Assembly (NCBI GenBank): GCA_963969345.1
Contig: OZ017768.1
Location: forward strand, 2,256,718 to 2,320,717
Origin: Turbatrix aceti
Taxonomy: Eukaryota > Nematoda > Chromadorea > Rhabditida > Panagrolaimidae
Length of the DNA stretch: 64,000 nucleotides
Direction: 5' to 3'
The translations under genes were made by a program, and so were the position numbers. The stretch's first letter is position 1; the number at the start of each line of letters is the position of its first letter. The notes beneath the pieces are model-generated. The model saw nothing but the letters and a program-made list of their open reading frames with translations. It was not told where the DNA came from and did no database searches. Positions 37,501-47,042 of this stretch are shown here, piece after piece.

Positions 37501-38076
37501 ATTCCTCCCTCTTGTTTTATGGTGTTGTTGTGGGGGGGGCTATTGTAGTGCTAAATCAGCCATTCAATTTTGCAAAACTCAGTAACTTGTCCCAGAAATC
37601 GAAAAAAAAAGGATTACGGTAGCATTTCTTCTTAAAAATTTAGAAAATTCCAAACGCTCAGTAGTTAGCGTCTGGAAATTCTGTCAGGTGTTCCAGGCAT
37701 GACATAATTGACAGATACTTCATCCCAGGCCAAACCAATTTTTTGTAGTTAGCGGAGCGTTCTTACACCACTCACCTGTCTATCGCGTGCTTTGATCGCC
37801 CGCACGCGCTTGCGCGCATGATTCATTTTGCCAGACAAAAAAATGACAAGTGTGAACGATTCGGCGGCACTACACTTACTCGCACATCCGCGGATGTCTA
37901 CTCTCATGCCCTGTACACCTGGAAAAGCAGGTATCCCAAATGTGGAGTCACCATCGTTGTCGCCGGTAATCATGGCCACCTACATATAAGCAGAAAGAAA
38001 TCAGTTAGTCATTCGTTGGCTTTTCATTCCTTACTCAACTCTGCTTACTGAACGCTGCTTTTTTTAGACAACTGCT

Positions 38077-38772
38077 ATGGCTCCCCTCAACCGAAAACAG
38101 CTTGAATCCGCCACCTCGAACCTCTCCAAGCCGAACGGTGTGTTCAAGGCCCCCCGACCGCCGCGTTCGCCATCAGCGTTGAAGGCCTCCTCGTCGGCAT
38201 CTGCGTGGAAGGCACATTCTTCTTCATCATCGTTGAAGACTCACTCGTCATCCTCATCGTTTAAGCCTCCTTCGTCGGCATCTTCTTTCAAGGCCCCCTC
38301 ATCGTCATCTGCATGGAAGGCGCCATCTTCGTCATCAACGTTCAAAGCTCCATCTTCGTCTTCTGCGTTCAAGGCCCCCCATCCGCCGCGTCAACTGTTT
38401 GAATCCGCCACCTCGAACCTCTCCAAGCCGAACGGTGCGTTCAAGGCTCCTCGACCGCCGCGTTCGCCATCATCGTTGAAGACTCACTCGTCATCCTCAT
38501 CGTTTAAGCCTCCTTCTTCGGCATCTGCTTTCAAGACCCCCGCAGCGTCATCTACGGCCAAGGCTCCCCCATCGTCATCAACGTTCAAGGCGCCATCTTC
38601 GTCGGCAGTGCCGCCTGCTCCATTGCCGCCAACCATGAATCCCGAATGGAAGTGGGCGAGGCGTCTCGCCAAAGCCACTACGGATGAGGAACGCTACCGA
38701 GTCATCGTCAAAGAGTCCAACAAGCTGCTTCGCAAGCTCATGCAAAACGCAAACTCTGAACCCACTGCCTGA
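38077..38772 (+). CDS. Ser/Pro/Lys-rich repeat protein, function unknown
   Basis: Single coding exon, 231 aa. After the start the protein is built of roughly ten-residue units of the form SSSS-(A/T/S)-(F/W/L)-K-(A/P/T)-P. A larger internal repeat is also visible: ESATSNLSKPNG-FKAPRPPR occurs at residues about 8-29 and again at about 110-131, followed both times by a KTHSSSSSFKPPSS block. The last 45 residues are a different, non-repetitive basic domain (PEWKWARRLAKATTDEERYR...), probably helical. No signal peptide or membrane segment. The repeated, serine-rich part is likely disordered. TTTTTTAG lies 8 bp before the ATG, so a 5'UTR intron or trans-splice site is possible. GC content is well above the flanks. 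Confidence 0.7.
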   Translation: MAPLNRKQLESATSNLSKPNGVFKAPRPPRSPSALKASSSASAWKAHSSSSSLKTHSSSSSFKPPSSASSFKAPSSSSAWKAPSSSSTFKAPSSSSAFKAPHPPRQLFESATSNLSKPNGAFKAPRPPRSPSSLKTHSSSSSFKPPSSASAFKTPAASSTAKAPPSSSTFKAPSSSAVPPAPLPPTMNPEWKWARRLAKATTDEERYRVIVKESNKLLRKLMQNANSEPTA

Positions 38773-38828
38773 TTTTTTTGCCGGCATTTTTTTATTTTGG
38801 CGTATTTATATTTATGTTTTGAAATATT

Positions 38829-38834
38829 AATAAA
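38829..38834 (+). terminator. Poly(A) signal AATAAA
   Basis: Canonical AATAAA 57 bp after the stop of the Ser/Pro/Lys-rich gene; a second one follows at 38879-38884. Confidence 0.6.
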
Positions 38835-38889
38835 CGTTATTATTTCACCAAACATTCGACAAGCCTTATTAGACTTCCAATAAAAGAAT

Positions 38890-39734
38890 CCCAGTCCACT
38901 CTCACGGCACTTTGAATGCTATACATTTTGTCATGAGTCAGGCAAAAAGTACTTTAGGACATGCGTGAGAAAAAAAATTTCGGGACTATTACTCAGTGGT
39001 ATTTATTACATGTTTTTTTATTTTTATTTACGCATTCGCATTTGCAAACGCTTTCCAAAATTTAGTGGTATTCAGCCACAAGCTTTCGCAGGGGCGGAAT
39101 TCAATGTTTACCTCAAACTTGGGTAATTAAACCGATGATCGATGCGCGGAGACAGCTTTTGTCCACCTACTAACGCAAAAAGCTTGAATGACCAAGCGAC
39201 ATTATTCACATTTCATTTTTCAAGGAGACGCAGAGAACGAGAACCTATGCACGCACGGTGTAAAGAGAGAGGAGACGTTTTGGGAAGTTAATCCGCAGCA
39301 GCACTGCAGTCAGCGGTGTACCTTTTTGAGCCTCGGTTCAATTTCGAACGCGTTCAAAATGTTTTTACGACATTTTCTCCGTATGCTCTATCAAAAATCG
39401 ACGTTTTTTTGCCAATTTTATAACTGTTAACAAATATTGTCAATTCACTTGTATTGAATTTATTGAATACACGCAACGCGATAAAACCTGTGTGCACTTG
39501 AATCAAAATTGCATCATTACTTTGCATTATATCATTTAACTAAAAAATGTTATTCAATTCTAATTATTGCTGTTTGATAAATTAAGACACAGATAAGATA
39601 CAAATGATGATGTGAAAACGACCTAATAAAAATCGTTAGAAAAACTTCGATTTAATTTTTTGGCCGCTCTCGTCCAAAATTTGTGTTAGAATAAATATAA
39701 AAACCGAAGTAAACAAATTCTGATTTTGAGATTC
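38890..39734. other. Intergenic, no gene seen
   Basis: Sequence between the repeat-protein gene and arm B. An open stretch at 39188-39430 (80 aa) has no recognisable feature. Nothing else supported. Confidence 0.45.
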
Positions 39735-39798
39735 AAGTTAGACCAATTTCACTGAGTGAGTCGAACGTGTTTTAGATATTTAGTTCGGTAGTTAGAAT

Positions 39799-41530
39799 TC
39801 ACTGATGCCAATTTAGCGATGTGGCTTGATTCAACAGGTATGTCGAATAAGCCGATCGCAGTTGTACGGTATCAAACTGACGATAAAAACGATTGGAAAC
39901 TGTCTCGTCATTTCTGTCTTTAGATTTGTTTTTCCGTTTTCTACGTTCGGCTTTCTTTCTGTAAAAAAATATGTGAATTGAAAAAAAACTGTTTTGATAA
40001 TTTACTTTTCAAATTTTTTTGCAGCCGCTTGTCTTTCAAGTTGTCTGAACTTTTTCCTGGCAGTCATTTGGCGATTTTGAAGTGGCTGCACAACAGTCTG
40101 TAAAGTTGCCCCGTGCTTTGGATTCATTTTTGAGTTTCGGCGATAGTTCAAAGGCAGTCGAAGGCACTTTTTTTCTAATACACTTATTTTTTCCTAAAAA
40201 AAGTTGTAAAATATTTGTTAATAGAATTTTAATAAAACTGCACGTACTTGTATTTTTTTCTGTTCCAAGATGCTTGCTCTTTCATCAAAAGTCAATTCTC
40301 CGATTTCTACTTTGTAATCAACCATTGTTAAGGATTCAGAGTCTGTATTATTTGATTCGTTAACGGACTTTGATAAAATGCTGTTTTCTGTGATAGCTTT
40401 GATCTGGTTCTCGATGACATTGTTACATATGTATTTGACTCTTTGCTGCATGAGATTAACCATTGGCAGATCATCGATAGTCTTAGCTTCACTGATAAAT
40501 TTTGCAAGGTGTAAATCATCGGAATTTGAGAGTTCCCGATTGTCAAGGGTTTTACAAGTTTCAGTTCGTGCCTTCATCCAAGCTTCATTCGGACCCATGT
40601 GAATGAGTTGTCCGTTGAAGTAGGCGACAACGTGAGCCTGAAAAAACCAAATAACTGTGGTATTCATTTTCGTGACTAATAAAAAATAATAAAACCTTGT
40701 GGTAATAATTTAATTCAGTTTCGCCGATGATAAACGACGGATCACTTGCCCAGCTCAAAGGAATAAGTCCCGCAATGATGTCTGTTATGATGTCTTTTGC
40801 GTCGTAGATGTTGTACTCCTTGTCGGGTCGCTGCTGAACATTTTGTTCTCCTTGTGGTAGCTTAGGTTTGGGAAACCTGACAGTCAGGAATTTAGCCGGA
40901 CAAGTTTCGAGCAGAGTGATGATTAGCGGATGAACGGCGTCCTCGGCACTAGTTTTGTTAGGTAAATGGCTCTGGATGGTGTCCAGGAAATCTGTTTTAT
41001 TGGGAAACAACTGAAAATTAAACTGTTGCAGACAACTCTGGGATTTTCACTGATGTTAAACAATTAAGTTATATACATTTCAATTTTTAAAAAATCCGTT
41101 TAAAAAAATTATTATCTTTATGTGTTTGGCAGGATTTTGATCTCAAACAAACTAAACTGAACTCCAGTAAAAATTTAAATATTTAATGTATAATAGAAAA
41201 AAGATTTTCTTTAATAATAAAAACTGCCCGAACAATGACTAAACAAAATAAATAAAAAATACAAACCTTGAGCCGCGGTCGGTTAATCCAATAATGCCAA
41301 CCAGTTGAAGAAATGTATTCTTCTGTCTCTGGTTCGGGTTCAGTTCTGGCACGTTTACACGGAACCATGTGATCCGGTTGCTTTGACGGATCGTATACAA
41401 ATTCCAAAAATAACTGATCTGTTTTCGACTTTTTATTGGATTCAAAATGCATGCTCACAGGAGTGTGATCAGGAAGCTTGAACCTGTCGAGCATGCTTGG
41501 ATACCCGGTTCCGTTTTTGGTTAAAATCAT
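39799..41530 (-). CDS. Conserved protein of unknown family (arm B copy)
   Basis: Paralogue of the gene at 2459-4413. Five exons: 41530-41267, 41010-40696, 40637-40248, 40193-40006 and 39958-39799, all GT-AG and in frame, giving 438 aa. Exons 1, 3 and 4 have exactly the same lengths as in the other copy (264, 390, 188 nt) and the phases match. Conserved blocks include GTGYPSMLDRFKLPDH, RPDKEYNIYDAKDI, IPLSWASDPSFIIG, AHVVAYFNGQLIH and near the C-terminus RQFDTVQLRSAYSTY. It has a basic C-terminal region (KKAERRKRKNKSK) that could be a nuclear signal or nucleic-acid contact; that is inference. No known domain recognised. Confidence 0.75.
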
Positions 41531-41569
41531 GATTCCGGTAAAATGAAAACTGCACGGTAATAGCAAAAA

Positions 41570-41827
41570 TCAATTTTTACGGATTCGGAGGTTGTTGTAG
41601 AAACTGCCTGGAATGAATAGAATGGTGTGGTCTTGAAACGCTTTTTGAGGTAGAAAACAGCAAATATCTAGGTTTTTATTTAACTGATTGAGTTCTTTTA
41701 CATATACAACAGCGTTGGTGCGATCTTTAAAGAACAGGTTGGCAGTGACACTTCTGTTGTCTGCGCGGACAAACATGGATGGGACTGAAGGAATGGGAAC
41801 GTTGGCTTTAAGAGCAGTTGTCCGCAT
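41570..41827 (-). other. Open stretch upstream of the arm B gene, possibly a 5' exon
   Basis: An 85-codon frame (starting RTTALKANVPIPSV) lies directly upstream of the arm B gene. Arm A has a homologous stretch (about 2140-2440: RTT..., SLFVC-NNSSAIANLFFK), but there the frame is shifted and stopped. Either this is a coding 5' exon lost in arm A, or it is non-coding DNA that stays open by chance. Confidence 0.3.
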
Positions 41828-42039
41828 GCTTGGATAACGAACATCCAGCTTTCTTGATTTTTGAAAGGTGGCACAACAGACCTTTAAAAATCATTGTGAA
41901 AAGTCACTGTCGCAAGATAGACGCACTACGGCATTGTTAACTGGTCCTGGTAAGTTTTGACTATTACATGCGCGCATACCTGTTCATCCAGCCCGCTGAC
42001 CTCACACATCGCTTGCCAGGTGGAAGAGACAATCGCAAT

Positions 42040-42475
42040 GGATGTTCCGACTTTTAAAGATGGCATAATTATAACTGCGCCGCACAAACGCCGGCTTTGG
42101 ATTCAAGTTAATAAATTTTGCTTGCTTTTCTGCAAATAACTGCCTCCGAATACCCTTTCTTATTTTACCTCGTTTTTCTCCTCTCGCAACTTCGTGCAGC
42201 TTGTAGACATCTCACTTGCCGTAATCGAGATTTCCGCAATTTCTACGGGTGCACAATGGATGGAGGTGCCAGCTTGGTTGGCGCTATCAGTAAAGGGCAA
42301 GCTCAACACACTACGTCATTGTTAACTGGGTTTGCCTTGATCATTACATGCGCGCATACCTGTTCATCCAGCCCGCTGACCTCACACATTGCTTGCCATG
42401 TGTGAGAGACAATCGCAATGGATGTTCCAACTTTTGAAGATGACATAAGTATAACTGCGCTGTGTCATTTTCGCT
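42040..42475 (-). pseudogene. Degenerate copy of the small membrane-protein gene in arm B
   Basis: Inverted counterpart of 1498-2045. It shows exon- and intron-derived sequence without a usable frame, bracketed by two copies of the 160-bp flank (ending ...gatgttcc(a/g)acttttgaagatg on the plus strand at about 42040 and 42420). Confidence 0.65.
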
Positions 42476-42643
42476 GAATGTATCGACCGATCTTTAAAAG
42501 TTACGCATCGGATATGATTTCACTGACTTAAACATTGCGATTTTCTGATTTTTTTACAAGTGTAACTGAGCCAATTGGAAGCGGTCGGACAAAATTTCAC
42601 TGGTCGTTAAAAATTAATTTTTATTGATTTTTCGCACTAAAAA

Positions 42644-43239
42644 CTAATCAATGCACGTAATCGTTGATGATGTCGGCTCAAGTTTCTTTTTCTTTTCTGC
42701 CGGTTTTTTCGAGGTTGAGCTCTCCTCGTACTTCAGTGACTCAACGTGATCGAGGGTGTCGTCGCTGTAGTTAAGAGTTGCCCTGCTTTGTATCTGTACG
42801 ACCGATCCAACTGCTGAATCTGGATCCTTGTCAGGTACAAACACCAGTTTTGGATTCGAGTTGATAAATTTTGCTCGCTTTTCTGCAAAAAAGGAAAATA
42901 ACTGCCACCAAATACACTTGTTTCCTGTTTACCTCGTTTTTCTCCTCTTGCAACTTCTTGCAGTATGTGGGCTTCTCCACTCGAAAAATTTGGAGTTCCC
43001 GCAATTTCAGCGGGCGCACGCAATTTCAACGGGGAGGTGACAACTTGAGGGGAGTTATTGGCGGGGGCCGCGGGGGGCGTCTTCTTGGAACAAGTAAAAA
43101 CGGTGTACATGAGCGCGACAAGAATCGCAGTCCACGATGTAACCACGGATATGCCATAGCTCGGATCGAAGGATAGCATTGATCCGGGCGTAGGAGAGTT
43201 GTCTTGAAGGAGTATCGAACGTCGCTGTTGTTTTCGCAT
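42644..43239 (-). CDS. Small membrane protein, family unknown (arm B copy)
   Basis: Two exons, 43239-42933 and 42882-42644, in phase 1 with a 50-bp intron, giving 181 aa. An N-terminal basic and polar stretch (MRKQQRRSILLQDNS) precedes a hydrophobic segment, TSWTAILVALMYTVF (residues about 34-48), then CSKK, so it fits a type II or signal-anchored membrane protein. The middle part is Pro/Ala-rich. Exon 2 has exactly the length of its arm A paralogue (239 nt) and preserves DDTLDHVESLKYEESSTSKK. Of the two copies this one has the uninterrupted N-terminus. Family not recognised. Confidence 0.65.
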
Positions 43240-43260
43240 AGCTAAACAGCCGGAAGGAAA

Positions 43261-44065
43261 AGTTCTGACAGAATGCGTTGAAATGACTTCAGATGGAAAT
43301 TTTATTGAAAAATGCTGTTCAACTGTGACGTGGATATTAGAATTTTATCTTTGATTTCCATTATTCACGCTTTGAGATCGATCACTTATTTTTATACTGT
43401 CAACTGTTGTTTTCTTCGAGATATTTTTTTAACTCATTTCATTTCATTTATTCTCTAACTCGTACGCACCATATCATACATACAACACTACAATGAACAG
43501 TCAGAAGGTGATGAAGATGATGATGGCGTCTCGTACGTAGAGGGGCCCATCCGGAACGGATGTCTTTGCGATACGTGCACCCTGAGTTCGCAGATTTTTT
43601 TAACTGTATTGCTTCATTGTTTCATCAGTTTTATGCAATTTATGTAAATTAAAATTACATATTTGTTTATTTAGTATTTATCTTTTTAACGACAAAAAAA
43701 TATTTTATTAGATAACGTACTCTAATAACTAGTCGGCTTACGCTCCTGAATGTGCTTACGGATTTGAGGCAAATTGTGAACGGGTAATCAAAGCCTGGAT
43801 ATCTTTCAAAGCCTGGATACATCTTTTTCCCCGTATTCGGCAAATTTGGTAAAAAATTCAGCGGCCAGGAGGTGAACCCAGGTAATTTCATCAAGGATGA
43901 AAGACTGCCGGCCGTGCTCAATGAGCCACTTTTCATAGATCCCGGCAGCTTTACAACTAAATATTATAACAATGAATACAAAATCCGTTTGTTGAGTTCC
44001 TATTTATTTTCAAACTGAGTTGTGTCAATAAAGAAGCTGGTTGAAAAATCAGAACAAAAAAACAG
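43261..44065. other. Intergenic; possible orphan exon near 43.5 kb
   Basis: At 43455-43600 on the plus strand a frame reads NEQSEGDEDDDGVSYVEG followed by PIRNGCLCDTC. It has ordinary protein-like composition and higher GC than the surroundings but no start or clear splice partners. Around 43780-43830 'aaagcctggata' occurs twice in tandem. I can support no gene. Confidence 0.3.
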
Positions 44066-44074
44066 TTCAGAAGC

Positions 44075-44221
44075 CAAATCTCAAGAATCCGGCATCTGAA
44101 AAATTTTTTATATTTTTTTTTAACAATCCCTCAAGGGGGCCTACAACCTTGGTTAAAAACATTTGAGGCTTTTTTTTCACGGGGTCGCTGGTCCAAAATC
44201 CTGTCACAGACTCCCTTTTAA
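44075..44221 (+). mobile_element. Solo end of the TTAA foldback element
   Basis: Diverged copy of the outer end of the right arm of the 5695-7068 element (about 6914-7068). Shared strings are cagaagccaaa, agaatccg, aaaacatttga, aaaatcctgtc and gactccc-tttaaactg. It ends in TTAA at 44218-44221, as the complete copy does. The rest of the element is missing. Confidence 0.65.
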
Positions 44222-44230
44222 ACTGTTCAT

Positions 44231-44312
44231 TAGAAAGACAATATAAATATTTATATTTATATTTATAAATATTCATAAATATTTATAAATATTTATAAAT
44301 ATTATATTTCAA
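44231..44312. repeat. AT-rich tandem repeat (tataaatattta)
   Basis: About 80 bp of repeated 12-bp units of the type ataaatatttat, a simple-sequence tract directly right of the solo transposon end. Confidence 0.85.
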
Positions 44313-44748
44313 CGACAAGGCGACAGGGAAAACCATGATTTGACCGATCAAATCTATCTGGTTTGGTGGCTCCATTCGCCAAGCAAACAAAAACGAAACA
44401 AAATTATTCTCAAACTTCATAAATTCATTTTTTTGTCGACTGAACATTTGCATTTTATTTCAAATAAAAAGACACAAAATCACGGTGAGAGCGTGTTCCC
44501 AACGCGAAAATTTTTTGCGAAGGGTGTGTTTGGCCATTTGTTTATGTTCTCCCTACCGAATGATGGGATTTAAACCAATACCCGCGACTTTTCGTTTAGT
44601 GCCGTTCACGGAGAGGGCAAATGAAATTTGGACTATTTTGACTACCTCGCGGATGCAACTATTTGTCATGATTTTGCACCAATTATGCTTTGTTTTGCTA
44701 AATCTGACCTCCTCATGCCAAAAAAGCAAAAAAAAAAAGATTATGAAC

Positions 44749-45288
44749 CAGAGTTGTTCAATTCGACAGTTTTCAGTGCTCGCTCTGCTCGCGCTCTTTG
44801 AGCAATTCAATTTTCCGTGCTCGCTCTGCTCATGCTCTTTGAGTTCCTAAAATTTTCGCGCTCGCTCCGCTCGCGCTCTTTTATTCTCAGATTCTCTGCT
44901 CTTGCTCTGCTCACGCTCGTGAGTTGAGCAGGAGCGAGCAATGAGCAAACATGGCTCACACATAAAAAAGTGAATTTTGAGCCAAAATTCAGTTCCTCAC
45001 TAAAAGAAAGACCGTATACTCTTTGGAGATACCCCCAACATCGTGTTTTTGATCGAAACTACCAGTATTTTAGTATTTGTAGCACTAAATTTATAGTGAG
45101 CAGTGCTGATTTTAAAAATTTCTCTTGCTCGCTCTGCTCGCGCTCTTTGAGCAATTCAATTTTTCGTGCTCGCTCTGCTCACGCTCATTGAGCACTCCAA
45201 TTTTTCGCGCTCGCTCCGCTCGCGCTCGTGAGCTGAGCAGTGAGCGAGCAGTGAGCAGGAGCAATTTGGTGAGCATCGAACAACTCTG
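44749..45288. mobile_element. Non-autonomous hAT element, 540 bp
   Basis: Terminal inverted repeats CAGAGTTGTTC (44749-44759) and GAACAACTCTG (45278-45288) are flanked by a perfect 8-bp target duplication TTATGAAC (44741-44748 and 45289-45296). TIRs beginning CAGxG and 8-bp duplications are the hAT signature. The empty site is seen in the second host copy near 51955-51975 (aagttatgtttcgg). The interior is not coding; it is a GAGC/GCTC minisatellite. Confidence 0.88.
44777..45262. repeat. GCTCGCTCTGCTCGCGCTC minisatellite inside the hAT element
   Basis: Units of about 47 bp (tgctcgctctgctcgcgctc, then tttgagcaattcaatttttc) occur in two clusters, 44777-44950 and 45123-45262. Both clusters end in reverse-complement forms (gagcgagcagtgagc), so the interior can also fold back. 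Confidence 0.85.
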
Positions 45289-45860
45289 TTATGAACCAAA
45301 GTTCCGGCCGAGGTAGCAGCCTTCTAAACTACAGATTATCTGACCGTCGAAAACCCGGGTAACACCGCGGTGCACCGCGCGCGCGTATTGTTCCCTGTTA
45401 CACTATAACATTTTGCGAAGCCTCTCTCGCTTGTGGATAGTGATAGCTACTTTGTTTTTGTTTTTTTGGCATCAGGAGGTCAGATTTAGCAAAACAAAGC
45501 ATAATTGGTGCAAAATCATGACAAATAGTTGCACCCGTTGAGTAGTCAAAATCGCCAAATTTTCATTTGCCCTCTCCGTGAACGGCACTAAACGAAAAGT
45601 CACGGGTATTGGTTTAAATCCCATCATTGGGTAGGGAGAACACAAACAAATCACCAAATTTTCAATTTTCCGCACAGGAATTGAAATAGGCCTACACAAA
45701 AAATCAATATTTTTCTCTTTGGACGCTTTCAGCGAGGTTGGTTCACAAGCGATTGATACCGCGCAGAGTGAATTCAAAAGCTTGGACTTAGCTCAATATA
45801 ATGGCAAAATGCCAAAAAAAACAAACTATTTGAATGCCAGAAAACTGCCGCTGAACACAT

Positions 45861-47042
45861 CACAGGCAAGAAGAAAACGACAAGTTTTTACCGAGGTAGG
45901 AAAAGTTCTACCTAGGTCAACCGTGGTAAACCGGGGGTAGATCTTCGACTACCGCGGTAGTTTTGAATGCGTGCTCGCTGGCCCGTTTTCTACCTAGGTA
46001 GTCCAAGTTTTGTTCTTTTTTTGCCTGTTTATTCGTTTTTTTCACAAAAAAATACAATTTACACAAAATACAATTACAAAAAACAGTCAAGTGAGTTGTT
46101 GGCGATGTGTTGCGCGTTTTCATTTCTTCTGATGGCTGTCCTCGATTATATGTCGATGTTTTTGTGGTTTTATATGGTTTCGTCTTGATGGAAGCAGCAT
46201 CCGAGCACCGTAGATCTTGGTCGTCGAGCCGAGGTCGTTTTTTTGCCGTTTCTCCTCATGTTGATGATGATGACATCGTCTTCACGGCGCCGCCGATGCC
46301 TGCAAATTCATAAGTTAGCACATTTTTCGAGTTTTTCTTAAAAACTTACCAAGTTTCTTTCAAACTGGAGTCCCGTCCACTGGAAGCCGTCTGAAAGATG
46401 TGAGGCAGTACTGATCACAAAATGAGGCCCAAAAAATAATATTTCCCCTCAAAATTTAATACCAACTGCCCTTCAACCGATTTTTTACCTTTTTTTGCGA
46501 ATGTGCACCCCATCTATCACCATCGCAATCCTACCTAACAATTCGCAGAAACTCATCAAAGCACAATCGCACAAAAAGGTAAAAAACCATTGAAATTTGG
46601 TTGGTTTCCAAAAAGTAGTGATTTTGATAACTCATAAATCGTAAAAACATACCCATGTCGGCAGCACTTCGATCGAGTTTTAGGAATGTCGCCCGAGAAA
46701 GGAGCCCGATCCTGAAACTAATAAATGAGAAGTAACGCGGAAAAAAACAGCCAAAAAACAAAAATAAAACACGACAAAAAAATAACATAGACAAAAAAGC
46801 AACGTCGGCCAAGTTTTCAGCGAACAGATCGCTTTTTTCGCTTTGAGATTCATCCAAGCGACCGTAAAAACTCGAAAACATGGACTACCGAGGTAAAACT
46901 TTTCGTACCTCGGTAGTTTTTCCGTCGCGACGGAAAAAACGCTTTTTTTGCAGCAAAATTTCTTCTAAGTCCCCGAACTTTTCCTACCTATGTAGAACTT
47001 TTCCTACCTAGGGTAGAACTTGTCGTTTTCTTCTTGCCTGTG
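45861..47042. mobile_element. Nested inverted-repeat element, 1.18 kb
   Basis: Inverted ends of at least 27 bp begin CACAGGCAAGAAGAAAACGA at 45861, mirrored up to 47042. They continue as degenerate repeats of TACC-AGGTAGGAAAAGTTC, and subterminal palindromic copies (ctaccgcggtag, ctacctaggtag, taccgaggta) occur at both sides. The flanking dinucleotide is AT on both sides, and the second host copy has the uninterrupted site (acataacac, near 52520). Splice-like signals on the minus strand between 46881 and 46200 suggest small exons, but I could not join them into one open frame. Superfamily unknown. Confidence 0.65.

Larger units (their letters stand above)
17907..38076. other. 20-kb gene-poor AT-rich region
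   Basis: No multi-exon gene with recognisable protein similarity is visible on either strand. The sequence is AT-rich, with long A and T runs, scattered GC-richer islands (20400-20900, 27360-27640, 30750-31010, 31930-32110, 34030-34330, 37740-38000), small tandem duplications and dense plus-strand CAGTT motifs. The few longer open frames are low-complexity Lys/Phe-rich. The nearest gene reading away from it is the GPCR, whose first coding exon begins right after a splice acceptor, so part of the region may be its 5'UTR intron and regulatory DNA. Confidence 0.5.
39735..43260 (-). repeat. Arm B of long inverted duplication
   Basis: Inverted counterpart of 720-4462. Both genes here look intact, whereas arm A has a nonsense codon in the extended N-terminus of the small gene. 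The introns carry the same CAGTT motifs in the sense direction, so the plus strand here shows AACTG: the motif polarity turned over with the DNA. Confidence 0.9.

Noticed and set aside
1552..42405. 95-codon frames conserved between the inverted arms (1552-1839 and 42118-42405)
   Set aside because: They run antisense to the decayed small-gene copy; their conservation follows from the duplication itself.
46200..46881. Multi-exon minus-strand gene inside the nested element
   Set aside because: Several good donor and acceptor sites are visible, but the pieces cannot be joined without a stop.
45861..47042. Nested element as a Helitron (inserts between A and T)
   Set aside because: It has long terminal inverted repeats and lacks the 3' CTRR end with hairpin.
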